Source: Prevotella sp. (lineage in GTDB: Bacteria > Bacteroidota > Bacteroidia > Bacteroidales > Bacteroidaceae). Taken from it: a stretch of 64,000 bases of DNA. Positions 49,680 to 58,281 of this stretch are shown here, piece after piece. Where the stretch lies: the NCBI GenBank assembly GCA_003447235.1, contig DLZV01000021.1, positions 61,162 through 125,161 on the forward strand, given 5' to 3'. A program made the translations under genes and the position numbers. Every line of letters starts with the position of its first letter. Within the stretch, counting starts at the first letter, position 1. The notes under the pieces are model-generated. The model was not told the DNA's origin, made no database searches, and saw only the letters and a list, made by a program, of their open reading frames with translations.

Positions 49680-50352
49680 TAATATGTTCATAAAGACAAC
49701 GACACTAACCCCAACTATCCTGTTTGCGGAACAAGAAGCGGAGTACATTCCCGACGGAATGTCGAAGTCAGGACAGCTTTCCAAGCGTGTCTTCGATTTC
49801 ATTGTATCGGCTTTCTGCCTCGTTGTTTTCTCGCCGCTGATGCTGCTATGCTATCTGCTGGTAAAGCGCGAAGACGGTGGTCCCGCCATCTTCAAGCAAG
49901 AGAGAATCGGCATGAATGGAGAACCGTTCTACATCTATAAGTTCAGAAGCATGAAGATGGATGCCGAGAAACATGGCCCGCAACTGACCAATCACGACGG
50001 CGATCACCGCATGACGAAGATCGGCCGCTTCCTCCGTGACCATCATCTCGATGAGCTGCCCCAGCTTTGGAACGTGTTCAAAGGCGACATGGCCTTTATC
50101 GGTCCACGACCGGAACGCAAGTTCTACATCGACCAGATCATTGAGCACGACCCGCGCTACATCAATCTCTATCAGATTCGACCGGGCGTGACCTCTTACG
50201 CCACGCTCCACAACGGCTACACCGACACGATGGAGAAGATGCTGCGTCGTCTGGAGCTCGACCTCTACTATCTGGAGCACCGCTCATGGCTTTTCGACTG
50301 CAAGATCCTGGCAGAGACCTTCTTCAGCATTGCTTTCGGAAAGAAGTTCTAA
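49663..50352 (+). CDS. Polyprenyl-phosphate sugar-1-phosphate transferase
   Basis: A bacterial sugar transferase (229 aa) that starts polysaccharide synthesis by placing sugar-1-phosphate on undecaprenyl phosphate. It has a single hydrophobic hairpin near 45-66 (KRVFDFIVSAFCLVVFSPLMLLCYLL), then FKQERIGMNGEPFYIYKFRSM, then TKIGRFLRDHHLDELPQLWNVFKGDMAFIGPRPE, the catalytic core. It lacks the N-terminal four-helix part of WcaJ-type enzymes, so it is the short form. It probably primes the polymer made by the 28.6-39.5 kb locus, although 10 kb away. An ATG at 49684 is an alternative start. Confidence 0.88.
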   Translation: MKLNANNMFIKTTTLTPTILFAEQEAEYIPDGMSKSGQLSKRVFDFIVSAFCLVVFSPLMLLCYLLVKREDGGPAIFKQERIGMNGEPFYIYKFRSMKMDAEKHGPQLTNHDGDHRMTKIGRFLRDHHLDELPQLWNVFKGDMAFIGPRPERKFYIDQIIEHDPRYINLYQIRPGVTSYATLHNGYTDTMEKMLRRLELDLYYLEHRSWLFDCKILAETFFSIAFGKKF

Positions 50353-50423
50353 CTGCTACAAAGTTTTAGCAGAAAGAGAGCTCGTACGAGTTTCGCACAA
50401 CCAAACCGTCTCATTATAGAGAA

Positions 50424-50475
50424 GACGCAAAACAGGCGCAAGAAGGATGCTTTCCTCTTGCGCCTGTTTTGCGTC
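50424..50475. terminator. Long bidirectional terminator hairpin
   Basis: A perfect 20-bp stem (50424-50443 with 50456-50475) with a short inner GGA/TCC helix. It contains AAAA/TTTT just outside a GGCGCAAGA/TCTTGCGCC core, so RNA read from either side gives a GC stem followed by TGTTTT. It separates the sugar transferase (+) from the deaminase gene (-). Confidence 0.8.
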
Positions 50476-50487
50476 TGTCACGATTCT

Positions 50488-50952
50488 CTAATAGGTATCG
50501 TGGCGTAGGCTCATATACTCATCGAAGAGCTGAAGACATTCCTCGCGATCCAGTTCCTCCATGTAGTCGCCGAGCTTCTCACGTCCCCCAAAGATGCCGT
50601 CAAACTGATCGTCGCGGAAGCCAATGCGCCCGTTGTCGGCGATGGTACAACCATAATAGATCTTACGGATATTGGCCCACATACAGGCGCAGAGGCACAT
50701 GTGACAAGGCTCTCCCGTGGTGTAGAGTTCACAACCCGTGAGGTCGTAGGTGCCTAGATGGCGACCTGCGTCTCGGATGGCAGCCACCTCGCCATGGCAG
50801 GTGGCGTCATGGTCACGTAGCACACAGTTGTGACCACGCCCCACAATCTGCCCATCCTTCACGATGACGGTACCGAAAGGTCCGCCGTGACCCGCTCTTA
50901 TTCCCTCGCGAGCCTCCTCAATGGCCCGCTTCATCAGTTCGTGTTTTGTCAT
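50488..50952 (-). CDS. Guanine deaminase-like nucleoside deaminase
   Basis: A 154-residue zinc deaminase of the CDA fold. The zinc ligands are in CHGEVAAI (H53, with the proton-shuttle E55) and TGEPCHMC (C83, C86). FGTVIVKDGQIVGRGHN and ANIRKIYYGCTIADNGRIGF near 93 fit the GuaD/TadA-like group, and the length matches Bacillus guanine deaminase (156). It most likely turns guanine into xanthine; a tRNA adenosine deaminase is less likely because the TadA C-terminal signature is absent. Confidence 0.82.
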   Translation of the reverse strand: MTKHELMKRAIEEAREGIRAGHGGPFGTVIVKDGQIVGRGHNCVLRDHDATCHGEVAAIRDAGRHLGTYDLTGCELYTTGEPCHMCLCACMWANIRKIYYGCTIADNGRIGFRDDQFDGIFGGREKLGDYMEELDREECLQLFDEYMSLRHDTY

Positions 50953-51028
50953 ATCTCATTCTTTTTTGTTCGTAGTCATTCATGCGGTCCTATCGCAAAG
51001 AGCCACCTTTCAATGATTTCCACACCCG

Positions 51029-52849
51029 TTACAGTCCGAAGAGCATGGGTAGGAGGAAGGTCATGGCCACACCGATGATCACCTGGAGCGGCAGTCCGAT
51101 GCGGACATAGTCCATGAATGTATAGTGACCCGCCTTCATGACAAGCGCATTGGGCGGTGTGGAGAACGGCGAGGCGAAGCACATACTCGCACCGAGCGTC
51201 ACGGCCAGCAGGAAGGCATAGGGACTGACTCCCGTCTGCTGCGCTGCGGTGAAAGCGATAGGTGCCATAAGGACCGCGGTAGCCGTATTGCTGATAAACA
51301 TAGTCAGCAGCGAGGTCGTGAAATAGATACCGGCCAGCAGTGCATAGGGCCCCGCCTCGCCAAGTACGCCTACGAGCTGAGCCGACACCATCGCCGAGAC
51401 ACCCGTCTTCTCCAGCGCCGTGGACATCGGCATCATCGCCGCTATGAGCACGAGACTCTCCCAATTGATGGTCTTATAGGCATCCTCCACTTTGCGGAAG
51501 CAGCCCGTCAGCACCGTGAGCAGGGCTGCAACGATGACTGCCGTGACAGGCTCGGCCCACCCCATCACCATAACGACAACCATCAGAAGCATGATGAGGG
51601 CAGCCATCGGTGCCTTGTAGTCAAGCGTCACCTTGCTGATGCTCTTGTCAGGGCGTCCCATCACGACCCAGTTGTCAAGTTCATTGTCAAGAGCCAGCAA
51701 GTCTTCCCATTGCGCCTGCACCAGGAGCACGTCGCCACCATGGAGGTGTTTCTCGCCCAAGTCGTCATAGATATATTCCTCTCCGCGCCGGATACCCAAG
51801 ACCGTCAGGCCATACTGCTCTCGTGGACGCGACTCACTGATGGTAGCCCCCACGAGTTTCGACGAGGGGAGCAGCACCAGTTCGGCTATACCGATGTCAT
51901 AGAAGTCGATGGTAGCTCCCTTCATCCGTTCCAAGCCCCATTCGCGCTCCAGCTCCTCCATGCCTTCTTTGCGTCCCACCAGGTAGAGGATGTCGCCCTT
52001 GCCAATGACCGTGTCACCGGTGACGATGCTCTGACTGACGTTTCTCACCATACCAAGGGCGGTATTCTCCTCGTTGCGTATCTCCAGGATGGTCACGCCG
52101 TGGCGTGTCTTCACAGCCAGTTCCGACACCTTGCGCCCCACCATCCCACTGCCTGCCGGGACATAGTAGCGGCGCAGACTGTCCGCCAGTTGATACTCCT
52201 CCACCAAGTCGTTGAGCGACTTGTCGGACTCGGTATTGCGTTTGGCCCGCTGCTTACGTACCAAGGTCTTGGAGAGTGGCAAAAGATAGACCACACCTAT
52301 GGCGATCACGATCAAACCCACAGGCAGGAAAGAGAAAAACGAGAGTCCCTCGTAGCCGCCCTCGATCAGCGCCTCGTTGATGACAAGGTTCGGAGGCGTA
52401 CCAATGAGCGTGAGCATACCGCCCAGACTGCCGGCGAAGGCGAGGGGCATGAGCATCCGCCCGCTACTGAATCCGGCCTGTGCCGCCATACTGACGATGA
52501 TAGGCATCATCAGCGCCACCGTACCCGTGTTGCTTACAAAGGCGCCAATCACCGAGGTGGTGAGCATGACGAGCAGGAAGGCGTGCGTCTCATTGCCCTG
52601 TGCAAGACTCATCATCCGCTTACCCGTCTCCCGTGCCAGTCCGGTTTGAAAGATGGCGCCACCTACGACGAAGAGGCCCGCCATCATGATGACGACAGAG
52701 GAGGAGAAGCCCGCCAAGGCTTCGGTGGGACTGAGCACGCCCGAAACCATCAATACGGCGAGGGCGGAAAGCGCGACCACGTCGCTACGGATGCGCCCCC
52801 AAATAAAAAGGGCGACCGTCAGACCAAGAACTATTAGTGTGAGTGTCAT
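51029..52849 (-). CDS. SLC13-type permease with two TrkA-C domains
   Basis: A 606-residue inner-membrane transporter of the DASS/SLC13 (CitMHS-like) group. Two membrane halves (about 1-200 and 405-606) each have a conserved asparagine/threonine hairpin: FVSNTGTVALMMP near 104 with LIGTPPNLVINEAL near 147, and FISNTATAVLMAP near 514 with FSTPPNALVM. Between them are two TrkA-C (RCK_C) regulatory domains (about 215-380). Such proteins take up sulfate or dicarboxylates, or export small anions; the substrate is not certain. The gene stands alone between a deaminase gene and a phospho-sugar mutase gene. Confidence 0.88.
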   Translation of the reverse strand: MTLTLIVLGLTVALFIWGRIRSDVVALSALAVLMVSGVLSPTEALAGFSSSVVIMMAGLFVVGGAIFQTGLARETGKRMMSLAQGNETHAFLLVMLTTSVIGAFVSNTGTVALMMPIIVSMAAQAGFSSGRMLMPLAFAGSLGGMLTLIGTPPNLVINEALIEGGYEGLSFFSFLPVGLIVIAIGVVYLLPLSKTLVRKQRAKRNTESDKSLNDLVEEYQLADSLRRYYVPAGSGMVGRKVSELAVKTRHGVTILEIRNEENTALGMVRNVSQSIVTGDTVIGKGDILYLVGRKEGMEELEREWGLERMKGATIDFYDIGIAELVLLPSSKLVGATISESRPREQYGLTVLGIRRGEEYIYDDLGEKHLHGGDVLLVQAQWEDLLALDNELDNWVVMGRPDKSISKVTLDYKAPMAALIMLLMVVVMVMGWAEPVTAVIVAALLTVLTGCFRKVEDAYKTINWESLVLIAAMMPMSTALEKTGVSAMVSAQLVGVLGEAGPYALLAGIYFTTSLLTMFISNTATAVLMAPIAFTAAQQTGVSPYAFLLAVTLGASMCFASPFSTPPNALVMKAGHYTFMDYVRIGLPLQVIIGVAMTFLLPMLFGL

Positions 52850-53189
52850 ATTTTTAGGTTTATATTATAGGTCCCTCGCTTAATACTTACCGACTGCGAA
52901 CGCTGAGGGCTGCGAACGCACTTTTTTGCGCACCCCGTTTCCCATCTCAGGAAGGCTACGCAAAGGTGGTACAAATATACAAAAAAAATGCTTGTTTCTA
53001 ACAGGCCACCTTCTTGTTTTAGGGAAATGTTTGAGAAATTAAGTAGTTTTCAGTAAAAACGCCATTTCGACATGGCAAACAAAAAAATCACAAGTGCACG
53101 ATATGGAAAACAAAAAACCGCAAGGGCAGACAACCATCGTCATCCTCACCCTTGCGGACGTTTTCTCTGCTACTGATCAATCTTTTTGA
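52850..53189. other. Intergenic region before the SLC13 gene
   Basis: About 340 bases. It holds a minus-strand TATATTTG box (52979-52972), which may be the -7 element of the SLC13 gene without a clear -33 partner, and the terminator of the mutase gene (53112-53157). Nothing else was recognised. Confidence 0.5.
53112..53157 (-). terminator. Terminator of the phospho-sugar mutase gene
   Basis: On the minus strand, CCGCAAGGG (53157-53149), a 22-base loop, CCCTTGCGG (53126-53118), then T6. Confidence 0.85.
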
Positions 53190-54938
53190 TTAGGCGAGCT
53201 TCAGGCTGGCCTTGATAGCCTCTATCTTCTGCTCAGCCCTTGCCTCGCAAGCGGCAAAGTCGGCAGCTTCTTTCAGCGTGTCCTTCACTTCGAGGTAGAA
53301 TTTGATTTTCGGCTCCGTGCCCGACGGACGCACACTCACCTTCGTGCCATCCGTGCAGAACCACTGGAGCACATTGCTCGTCTCGGGCATCACGAGCTGC
53401 GTCTTCGTGCCGTCAGCCTGTGTGGCCTCCAGCGTCTTGTAGTCCTTCCACAAGCAGACAGGCACACCTGCCAACTCCTTCGGCGGGTTGGCACGGAAGT
53501 CGGTCATCATCTGCTGGATCTCGTCAGCACCCGATTTGCCCGGACGCTCCACATTGATGGTGAACTCCTTGCTGTAGCCATATTCCTTGTAGATGTCCAT
53601 GAGGATATCGTAGAGGGTCTTGCCGTGATCCTTGGCGTAAGCACAGATCTCGGCGAGCAGGGAGCAAGCACTCACGGCGTCCTTGTCGCGCACGAAGTCC
53701 TCGGCCAGGAAGCCATAGCTCTCTTCGCCACCACCGATATACTGCTGCTTGCCCTCCGAGAGCTTGATCTCGCGGGCTATCCACTTGAAGCCCGTGTAGC
53801 AGTCGCGCATCTCGATATGGTTCTTCTCAGCTATCTCGCGAATCACCTCCGTGGTGACGATGGTCTTCACGATGAAGTCGGTCGGCTTCATCTTGCCCAC
53901 CGCCTGACGATTGGTGATGATGTACCAAAGGAAGATCAGGCAGGTCTGGTTGCCATTGATGAGCACCCACTCTCCCTTGTCGTTCTTGCAAGCCATACCT
54001 ACGCGGTCTGCGTCGGGATCGCTGGCCATGAGAATGTCGGCATCCAACTGCTTGGCGTCACGCAGTCCGAGGGTCAATGCCTCGGCAAACTCGGGGTTGG
54101 GACGATCGACAGTGGGGAAATTGCCGTCCTTCACCATCTGCTCAGCCACACAATGGACATTGTCGAAGCCCCAGTACTTCAGCGACTGCGGGATCAACAC
54201 GCGGCCAGCACCATGCAGCGGTGTATAGACGATCTTCAGGTCGTGCTGATGACGGATCACCTCGGGGTCGATACAGATGGTCTTGATCTGCTCCAAATAG
54301 GGAGCATCCACGTCAGCACCTACCATTTGGATGAGGTCGTTGTTGCCTTCAAACTTCACATCGGCGATCGTGACCTTGCCCACCTCGTCGATGATGCCCT
54401 TGTCATGGGGAGCAAGCACCTGTGCGCCATCCTCCCAATAGGCCTTGTAGCCATTATACTCGCGCGGGTTGTGGCTGGCGGTGAGGTTCACACCTCCCTG
54501 CGCACCAAAATGGCGGATAGCGAAGGAGCACTCGGGCGTGGGGCGCATCTCGTCGAAGAGATAGACCTTGATGCCGTTGGCAGAGAAGATATTGGCCACC
54601 GTGCGGGCGTAGAGATCGGAGTTGTTGCGGCAGTCGTAGCAGACCACCGTGCTGATCTGCTTCCGATCCTTGAAGTTCTTCTTCAGATAATTGGCAAATC
54701 CCTGGGTTGCCATTCCGACGGTATAGATGTTCATACGGTTGGTGCCTGCGCCCATAATGCCGCGCAAACCGCCTGTACCAAATTCCAGATCACGATAGAA
54801 AGACTCCACCAACTCGGTTTTGTCTGCATTGTCAAGCATGGCCTGAACGGCCTTGCGAGTGGTTTCATCGAAGTCGGGGGTCAGCCATTGCTTGGCCTTG
54901 GCCTCACACTGTGCGATAAGCGCTACATTGTTATCCAT
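53190..54938 (-). CDS. Phospho-sugar mutase (PGM2-like)
   Basis: A 582-residue alpha-D-phosphohexomutase that interconverts hexose 1- and 6-phosphates, giving glucose-1-phosphate for nucleotide-sugar synthesis. The four family motifs are in place: catalytic serine TASHNPREYNGYK near 150, metal-binding DPDADR near 300, sugar-binding GGEESYGF near 397, and phosphate-binding RPSGTEPKIKFY near 543. The length fits the PgcA/PGM2 subgroup. ATG 54938 is used because an earlier ATG (54986) lies within the promoter. It could feed the dTDP-sugar and capsule pathways in this window. Confidence 0.92.
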   Translation of the reverse strand: MDNNVALIAQCEAKAKQWLTPDFDETTRKAVQAMLDNADKTELVESFYRDLEFGTGGLRGIMGAGTNRMNIYTVGMATQGFANYLKKNFKDRKQISTVVCYDCRNNSDLYARTVANIFSANGIKVYLFDEMRPTPECSFAIRHFGAQGGVNLTASHNPREYNGYKAYWEDGAQVLAPHDKGIIDEVGKVTIADVKFEGNNDLIQMVGADVDAPYLEQIKTICIDPEVIRHQHDLKIVYTPLHGAGRVLIPQSLKYWGFDNVHCVAEQMVKDGNFPTVDRPNPEFAEALTLGLRDAKQLDADILMASDPDADRVGMACKNDKGEWVLINGNQTCLIFLWYIITNRQAVGKMKPTDFIVKTIVTTEVIREIAEKNHIEMRDCYTGFKWIAREIKLSEGKQQYIGGGEESYGFLAEDFVRDKDAVSACSLLAEICAYAKDHGKTLYDILMDIYKEYGYSKEFTINVERPGKSGADEIQQMMTDFRANPPKELAGVPVCLWKDYKTLEATQADGTKTQLVMPETSNVLQWFCTDGTKVSVRPSGTEPKIKFYLEVKDTLKEAADFAACEARAEQKIEAIKASLKLA

Positions 54939-54983
54939 AGAAGTAATGTCTTGTTTTAATTGATACTCTACTCTATTTTTTTG

Positions 54984-54991
54984 CAAATATA
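54984..54991 (-). promoter_or_regulatory. -7 box of the phospho-sugar mutase gene
   Basis: TATATTTG on the minus strand (54991-54984), about 45 bases before the ATG at 54938. No good -33 box. Confidence 0.4.
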
Positions 54992-55135
54992 ACCAAAAAA
55001 AATGGAACGGGTGCAGCGATTAGGGATTTTTTTGTATTTTTGCAATTCAGAAGAACAGTGTCCTGTCCGTTGGAGAAGCTTTTCCCATCGCGATTGGCAC
55101 ATCACTCATTATTAAATAAAAAAGAGGAAATCACA

Positions 55136-55453
55136 ATGGATCTCAACTTCAATGGCCTTCTGCTGGCCGTCTGTACTTTTCTCATCATCGGTATCTGCCA
55201 CCCCATCGTCATCAAAACGGAATATTATTTCGGCACACGTCCTTGGATCGTCTTCCTCCTCATCGGACTGGGTTGCCTCGTTGCTGCCCTGTTTATCGGG
55301 TCTCTGTTTTGGTCAGCAGTCTGTGGAGTGACGGGAGCAAGTTTTCTATGGGCCATCGGTGAACTCTTCGACCAAAAGAAGCGGGTGGAGAAGGGATGGT
55401 TTCCGATGAACCCGAAGCGGAAGGACGCATACCAGCGAGGGAAGGGAAAATAG
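55136..55453 (+). CDS. DUF4491 family membrane protein
   Basis: A 105-residue protein with three predicted membrane helices and the DUF4491 start LNFNGLLLAVCTFLIIGICHPIVIKTEYYFGTRPW. The C-terminus is basic and soluble (DQKKRVEKGWFPMNPKRKDAYQRGKGK), with the motif KGWFPMNP. The function of the family is unknown. The ATG at 55136 is preceded by AGAGGAAA and matches family starts. A TATTTTTG box at 55035-55042 may be its -7 element. It is convergent with the lipoprotein gene at 55516. Confidence 0.85.
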   Translation: MDLNFNGLLLAVCTFLIIGICHPIVIKTEYYFGTRPWIVFLLIGLGCLVAALFIGSLFWSAVCGVTGASFLWAIGELFDQKKRVEKGWFPMNPKRKDAYQRGKGK

Positions 55454-55515
55454 AACGAACAGGCATGGGCAGGCGCACCCAACCCATCAGAATACGGGCG
55501 GGCGCGTTAATCCCA

Positions 55516-56319
55516 TCAGATATCCTTGGTCTGCTTATCGACCGCCTCCTGCGCCTTGCGGTTGGCCTCGGTGGCACTGGCCTTGCGATGATACTGCATC
55601 ACCTTCTTGCCAAAGAGCGCAGCCATGGAGTCGGTGGAGAGATAGACCATGCGGCCGTCGTCGTGTCCCACGGAGTCGTTGGGGATGCGGTATCCGCGCT
55701 CATCGACGGTATCTTTGTAGATATAGAGCCAGCCGTTGTAGATATGCCAGCCCGTATAGACCGTGACGACAGGATACTCCACAGGACTTTCGTCCTCCAA
55801 TGTGTTCTGCTTCTGTATGTATCCGACGGGCGAGGCGAGGTTGTGGCTCATCAGCGTGAAGCCATACTCGCGGGGCACGAAGAGCGCCTCCTTCATCGAG
55901 TCGGTCATATCTTCCATGATTTGCTCCTCGGTCTTTGTGGCACTGGGTTTCAACTTGGGCAACACCTGGAAGGTCCAGGTGCCTTTGAGTTGTTCCAGGT
56001 CTATGACCTCCAGCGCCTCATGCGGGTTGCGAGGATTGACCACGATGGCCAATTCGTCGCCGATGGCGATGTCTCCGAAGACCTGACGCTGCTTCATCGC
56101 CCTGACGATATTGTAGCGCACGGGGTCTCCTCCCTCGTTGCGGAGCGCTACGATGACGGAGTCGGAACAACCGTCGCAAGCCAGTCCATAGACCGTATGG
56201 TCACCCTTCAGCCGCACTTCGTCAGAGATGGCGCCTTGGTCGCCATTGGTCGCCACGTCGGTGCAGGCTGCCAGGAAAGCTATCACAATGAAAAACAATG
56301 GATAGAGTATTCGCTTCAT
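55516..56319 (-). CDS. Uncharacterised lipoprotein
   Basis: I do not recognise the family. The 267 residues begin with a lipoprotein signal (RILYPLFFIVIAFLAAC, lipid cysteine C19). A CDGC pair near 48-51 and a beta-rich middle (GTWTFQVLP near 113; GFTLMSHNLASPVGYIQKQ near 153) suggest a folded extracytoplasmic domain with lipocalin-like or DUF strands. The C-terminus (about 235-267) is a charged helix. It is a single gene with its own promoter. It is probably exposed at the outer membrane or periplasm. Confidence 0.75.
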   Translation of the reverse strand: MKRILYPLFFIVIAFLAACTDVATNGDQGAISDEVRLKGDHTVYGLACDGCSDSVIVALRNEGGDPVRYNIVRAMKQRQVFGDIAIGDELAIVVNPRNPHEALEVIDLEQLKGTWTFQVLPKLKPSATKTEEQIMEDMTDSMKEALFVPREYGFTLMSHNLASPVGYIQKQNTLEDESPVEYPVVTVYTGWHIYNGWLYIYKDTVDERGYRIPNDSVGHDDGRMVYLSTDSMAALFGKKVMQYHRKASATEANRKAQEAVDKQTKDI

Positions 56320-56341
56320 ATTTTCAAGTACTTTTACGACA

Positions 56342-56374
56342 CAAAGTTAGCCAAAAACTGCTAAAAAAGACAAG
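56342..56374 (-). promoter_or_regulatory. Promoter of the lipoprotein gene
   Basis: On the minus strand, CTTG (56374-56371), 21 bases, TAACTTTG (56349-56342). Confidence 0.6.
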
Positions 56375-56403
56375 TGTCGGGCGTTTTTTTGAGATATTTT
56401 ACC

Positions 56404-56411
56404 TAATTTTG
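56404..56411 (+). promoter_or_regulatory. -7 box of the carboxyltransferase gene
   Basis: TAATTTTG, 64 bases before the ATG at 56476. The -33 region is a T-run without a clear TTG. Confidence 0.45.
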
Positions 56412-56475
56412 CAGCCCGTATGGTTACGCCGTAACCTACTTTTTGTTGTAGAAGAAGAAATTGAATTTCGTTTAT

Positions 56476-58248
56476 ATGAAAAAAAAGATTCAGTTCAGTC
56501 TCGTCTATCGGGACATGTGGCAAAGTTCAGGAAAATTCCAACCGCGTAAAGATCAGTTGGAGCGTATAGCTCCCGTTATCATCGAGATGGGTTGCTTCTC
56601 CCGCGTGGAGACCAATGGTGGCGCCTTCGAGCAGGTCAGCCTTTTGGCTGGCGAAAACCCCAACGAAGCCGTCCGTGCCTTCTGCAAGCCCTTCAACGAG
56701 GTGGGTATCAAGACCCACATGCTCGACCGCGGCCTCAACGCACTGCGCATGTATCCCGTGCCCGATGATGTCCGCGCGATGATGTATCGCGTGAAGCACG
56801 CACAGGGTGTGGACATCCCCCGCATCTTCGACGGTCTGAACGACATCCGCAACATCGCTCCGTCCATCCGTTGGGCCAAGGAGGCCGGCATGACCCCGCA
56901 GGGCACGCTCTGCATCACCACCTCCCCCATCCACACGCTGGAATATTACAGCAAGCTCGCCGACGAGGAGATTGCTGCAGGAGCGGAGGAGATCTGTCTC
57001 AAGGACATGGCCGGCATCGGCCAGCCCGCCTTCCTCGGCCAGCTCACGAAGATGATCAAGGAGAAGCATCCCGACATCATCATCCAGTATCACGGCCACT
57101 CGGGCCCTGGTCTCTCGATGGCCTCCATACTGGAAGTGTGCAAGAACGGTTGCGACATCATCGACACCGCCATCGAGCCGTTGTCATGGGGCAAGGTTCA
57201 CCCAGACATCATCTCCGTCCTGAGCATGCTCCGCCATGCGGGATTCGACGTACCCGACATCAACATGGACGCCTACATGAAGGCCCGCGCGCTGACGCAG
57301 GAGTTCATCGACGAGTGGCTCGGCTACTTTATCAACCCGCAGAACAAGATCATGAGTTCGCTGCTCCTGACCTGTGGCCTGCCTGGTGGCATGATGGGAT
57401 CAATGATGGCAGACCTCGGCGGCATCCAGACTTCCATCAACAACCTGCGCCGCAAGAAGGGCGAGAAAGAGCTCTCTACCGACGACCTGCTCGTGAAACT
57501 CTTCGACGAGGTGGCCTATGTGTGGCCGCGCGTCGGCTATCCTCCCTTGGTGACACCGTTCTCACAATACACCAAGAACATCGCGCTGCTCAACCTCCTC
57601 ACCCTGGAGCAGGGCAAGGGCCGCTTCGTGATGATGGACGACTCGATGTGGGGCATGATTCTCGGTCGTAGTGGCCGCGTGCCGGGAGAGATCGATCCGG
57701 TGCTGAAGGAGATCGCTGCCCAGAAGGGCCTTGAGTTTACCGAGGCCGACCCGCACACGCTGCTCCCCAACGCCCTGGACGACTTCCGCAAGGAGATGGC
57801 CGACAACGGATGGGACTGCGGCCAGGACGAGGAAGAGCTGTTTGAGCTGGCCATGCACCCCGAGCAGTATCGCAACTACAAGAGCGGACAGGCCAAGAAG
57901 AATTTCCTCGCCGATCTCCAGGCTGCCAAGGACAAGGAGCAGGGATCGACGATGAGCATCGAGGAGGCCACGGCCTTCAAGCATGCCAAGGCCGACGCCA
58001 TCGTCTCGCCTGTCAAGGGACAGTTGTTCTGGGACTTCCAGGGCGACGGCGAGGCAGCTCCCGCCATCGAGCCGTTCATCGGCAAGGAGTATAAGGAGGG
58101 CGACACCTTCTGCCACGTCATGGCCTCCTGGGGCGAACTCGTGGAAGTGCCCGCTTGCCTGGGTGGCAAACTGGTGGAGATCTGCGCCAAGCAGGGATCC
58201 AAGGTACGTAAGGGCGACGTGATAGCTTACATACAGCGAGAAGAGTAA
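56476..58248 (+). CDS. PycB/oxaloacetate decarboxylase alpha-like carboxyltransferase
   Basis: A 590-residue protein with the HMGL-like carboxyltransferase TIM barrel (about 1-300), a conserved PYC_OADA domain (about 310-460) and a C-terminal biotinyl-like domain (about 510-590). Metal-site residues are present: D13 in YRDMWQSS, K176 in ICLKDMAG (the carbamylated lysine) and H206/H208 in QYHGHSG. The C-terminal domain has the barrel-sandwich pattern (SPVKGQLFW, then GKLVEICAKQGSKVRKGDVIAYI), but where AMKM is expected it reads VMASWGELVE (548-557), without the biotin lysine. A separate biotin carrier must serve it, or biotin is not used. No carrier or beta subunit gene is adjacent. Confidence 0.85.
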   Translation: MKKKIQFSLVYRDMWQSSGKFQPRKDQLERIAPVIIEMGCFSRVETNGGAFEQVSLLAGENPNEAVRAFCKPFNEVGIKTHMLDRGLNALRMYPVPDDVRAMMYRVKHAQGVDIPRIFDGLNDIRNIAPSIRWAKEAGMTPQGTLCITTSPIHTLEYYSKLADEEIAAGAEEICLKDMAGIGQPAFLGQLTKMIKEKHPDIIIQYHGHSGPGLSMASILEVCKNGCDIIDTAIEPLSWGKVHPDIISVLSMLRHAGFDVPDINMDAYMKARALTQEFIDEWLGYFINPQNKIMSSLLLTCGLPGGMMGSMMADLGGIQTSINNLRRKKGEKELSTDDLLVKLFDEVAYVWPRVGYPPLVTPFSQYTKNIALLNLLTLEQGKGRFVMMDDSMWGMILGRSGRVPGEIDPVLKEIAAQKGLEFTEADPHTLLPNALDDFRKEMADNGWDCGQDEEELFELAMHPEQYRNYKSGQAKKNFLADLQAAKDKEQGSTMSIEEATAFKHAKADAIVSPVKGQLFWDFQGDGEAAPAIEPFIGKEYKEGDTFCHVMASWGELVEVPACLGGKLVEICAKQGSKVRKGDVIAYIQREE

Positions 58249-58281
58249 TGTACATGGTTTAGGACCACTCCTACCCATACG

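Noticed and set aside
51125..52837. A 570-codon open frame on the + strand opposite the SLC13 permease
   Set aside because: The minus-strand product has two intact permease halves and TrkA-C domains; the + product is low-complexity and rich in R, H and Q.
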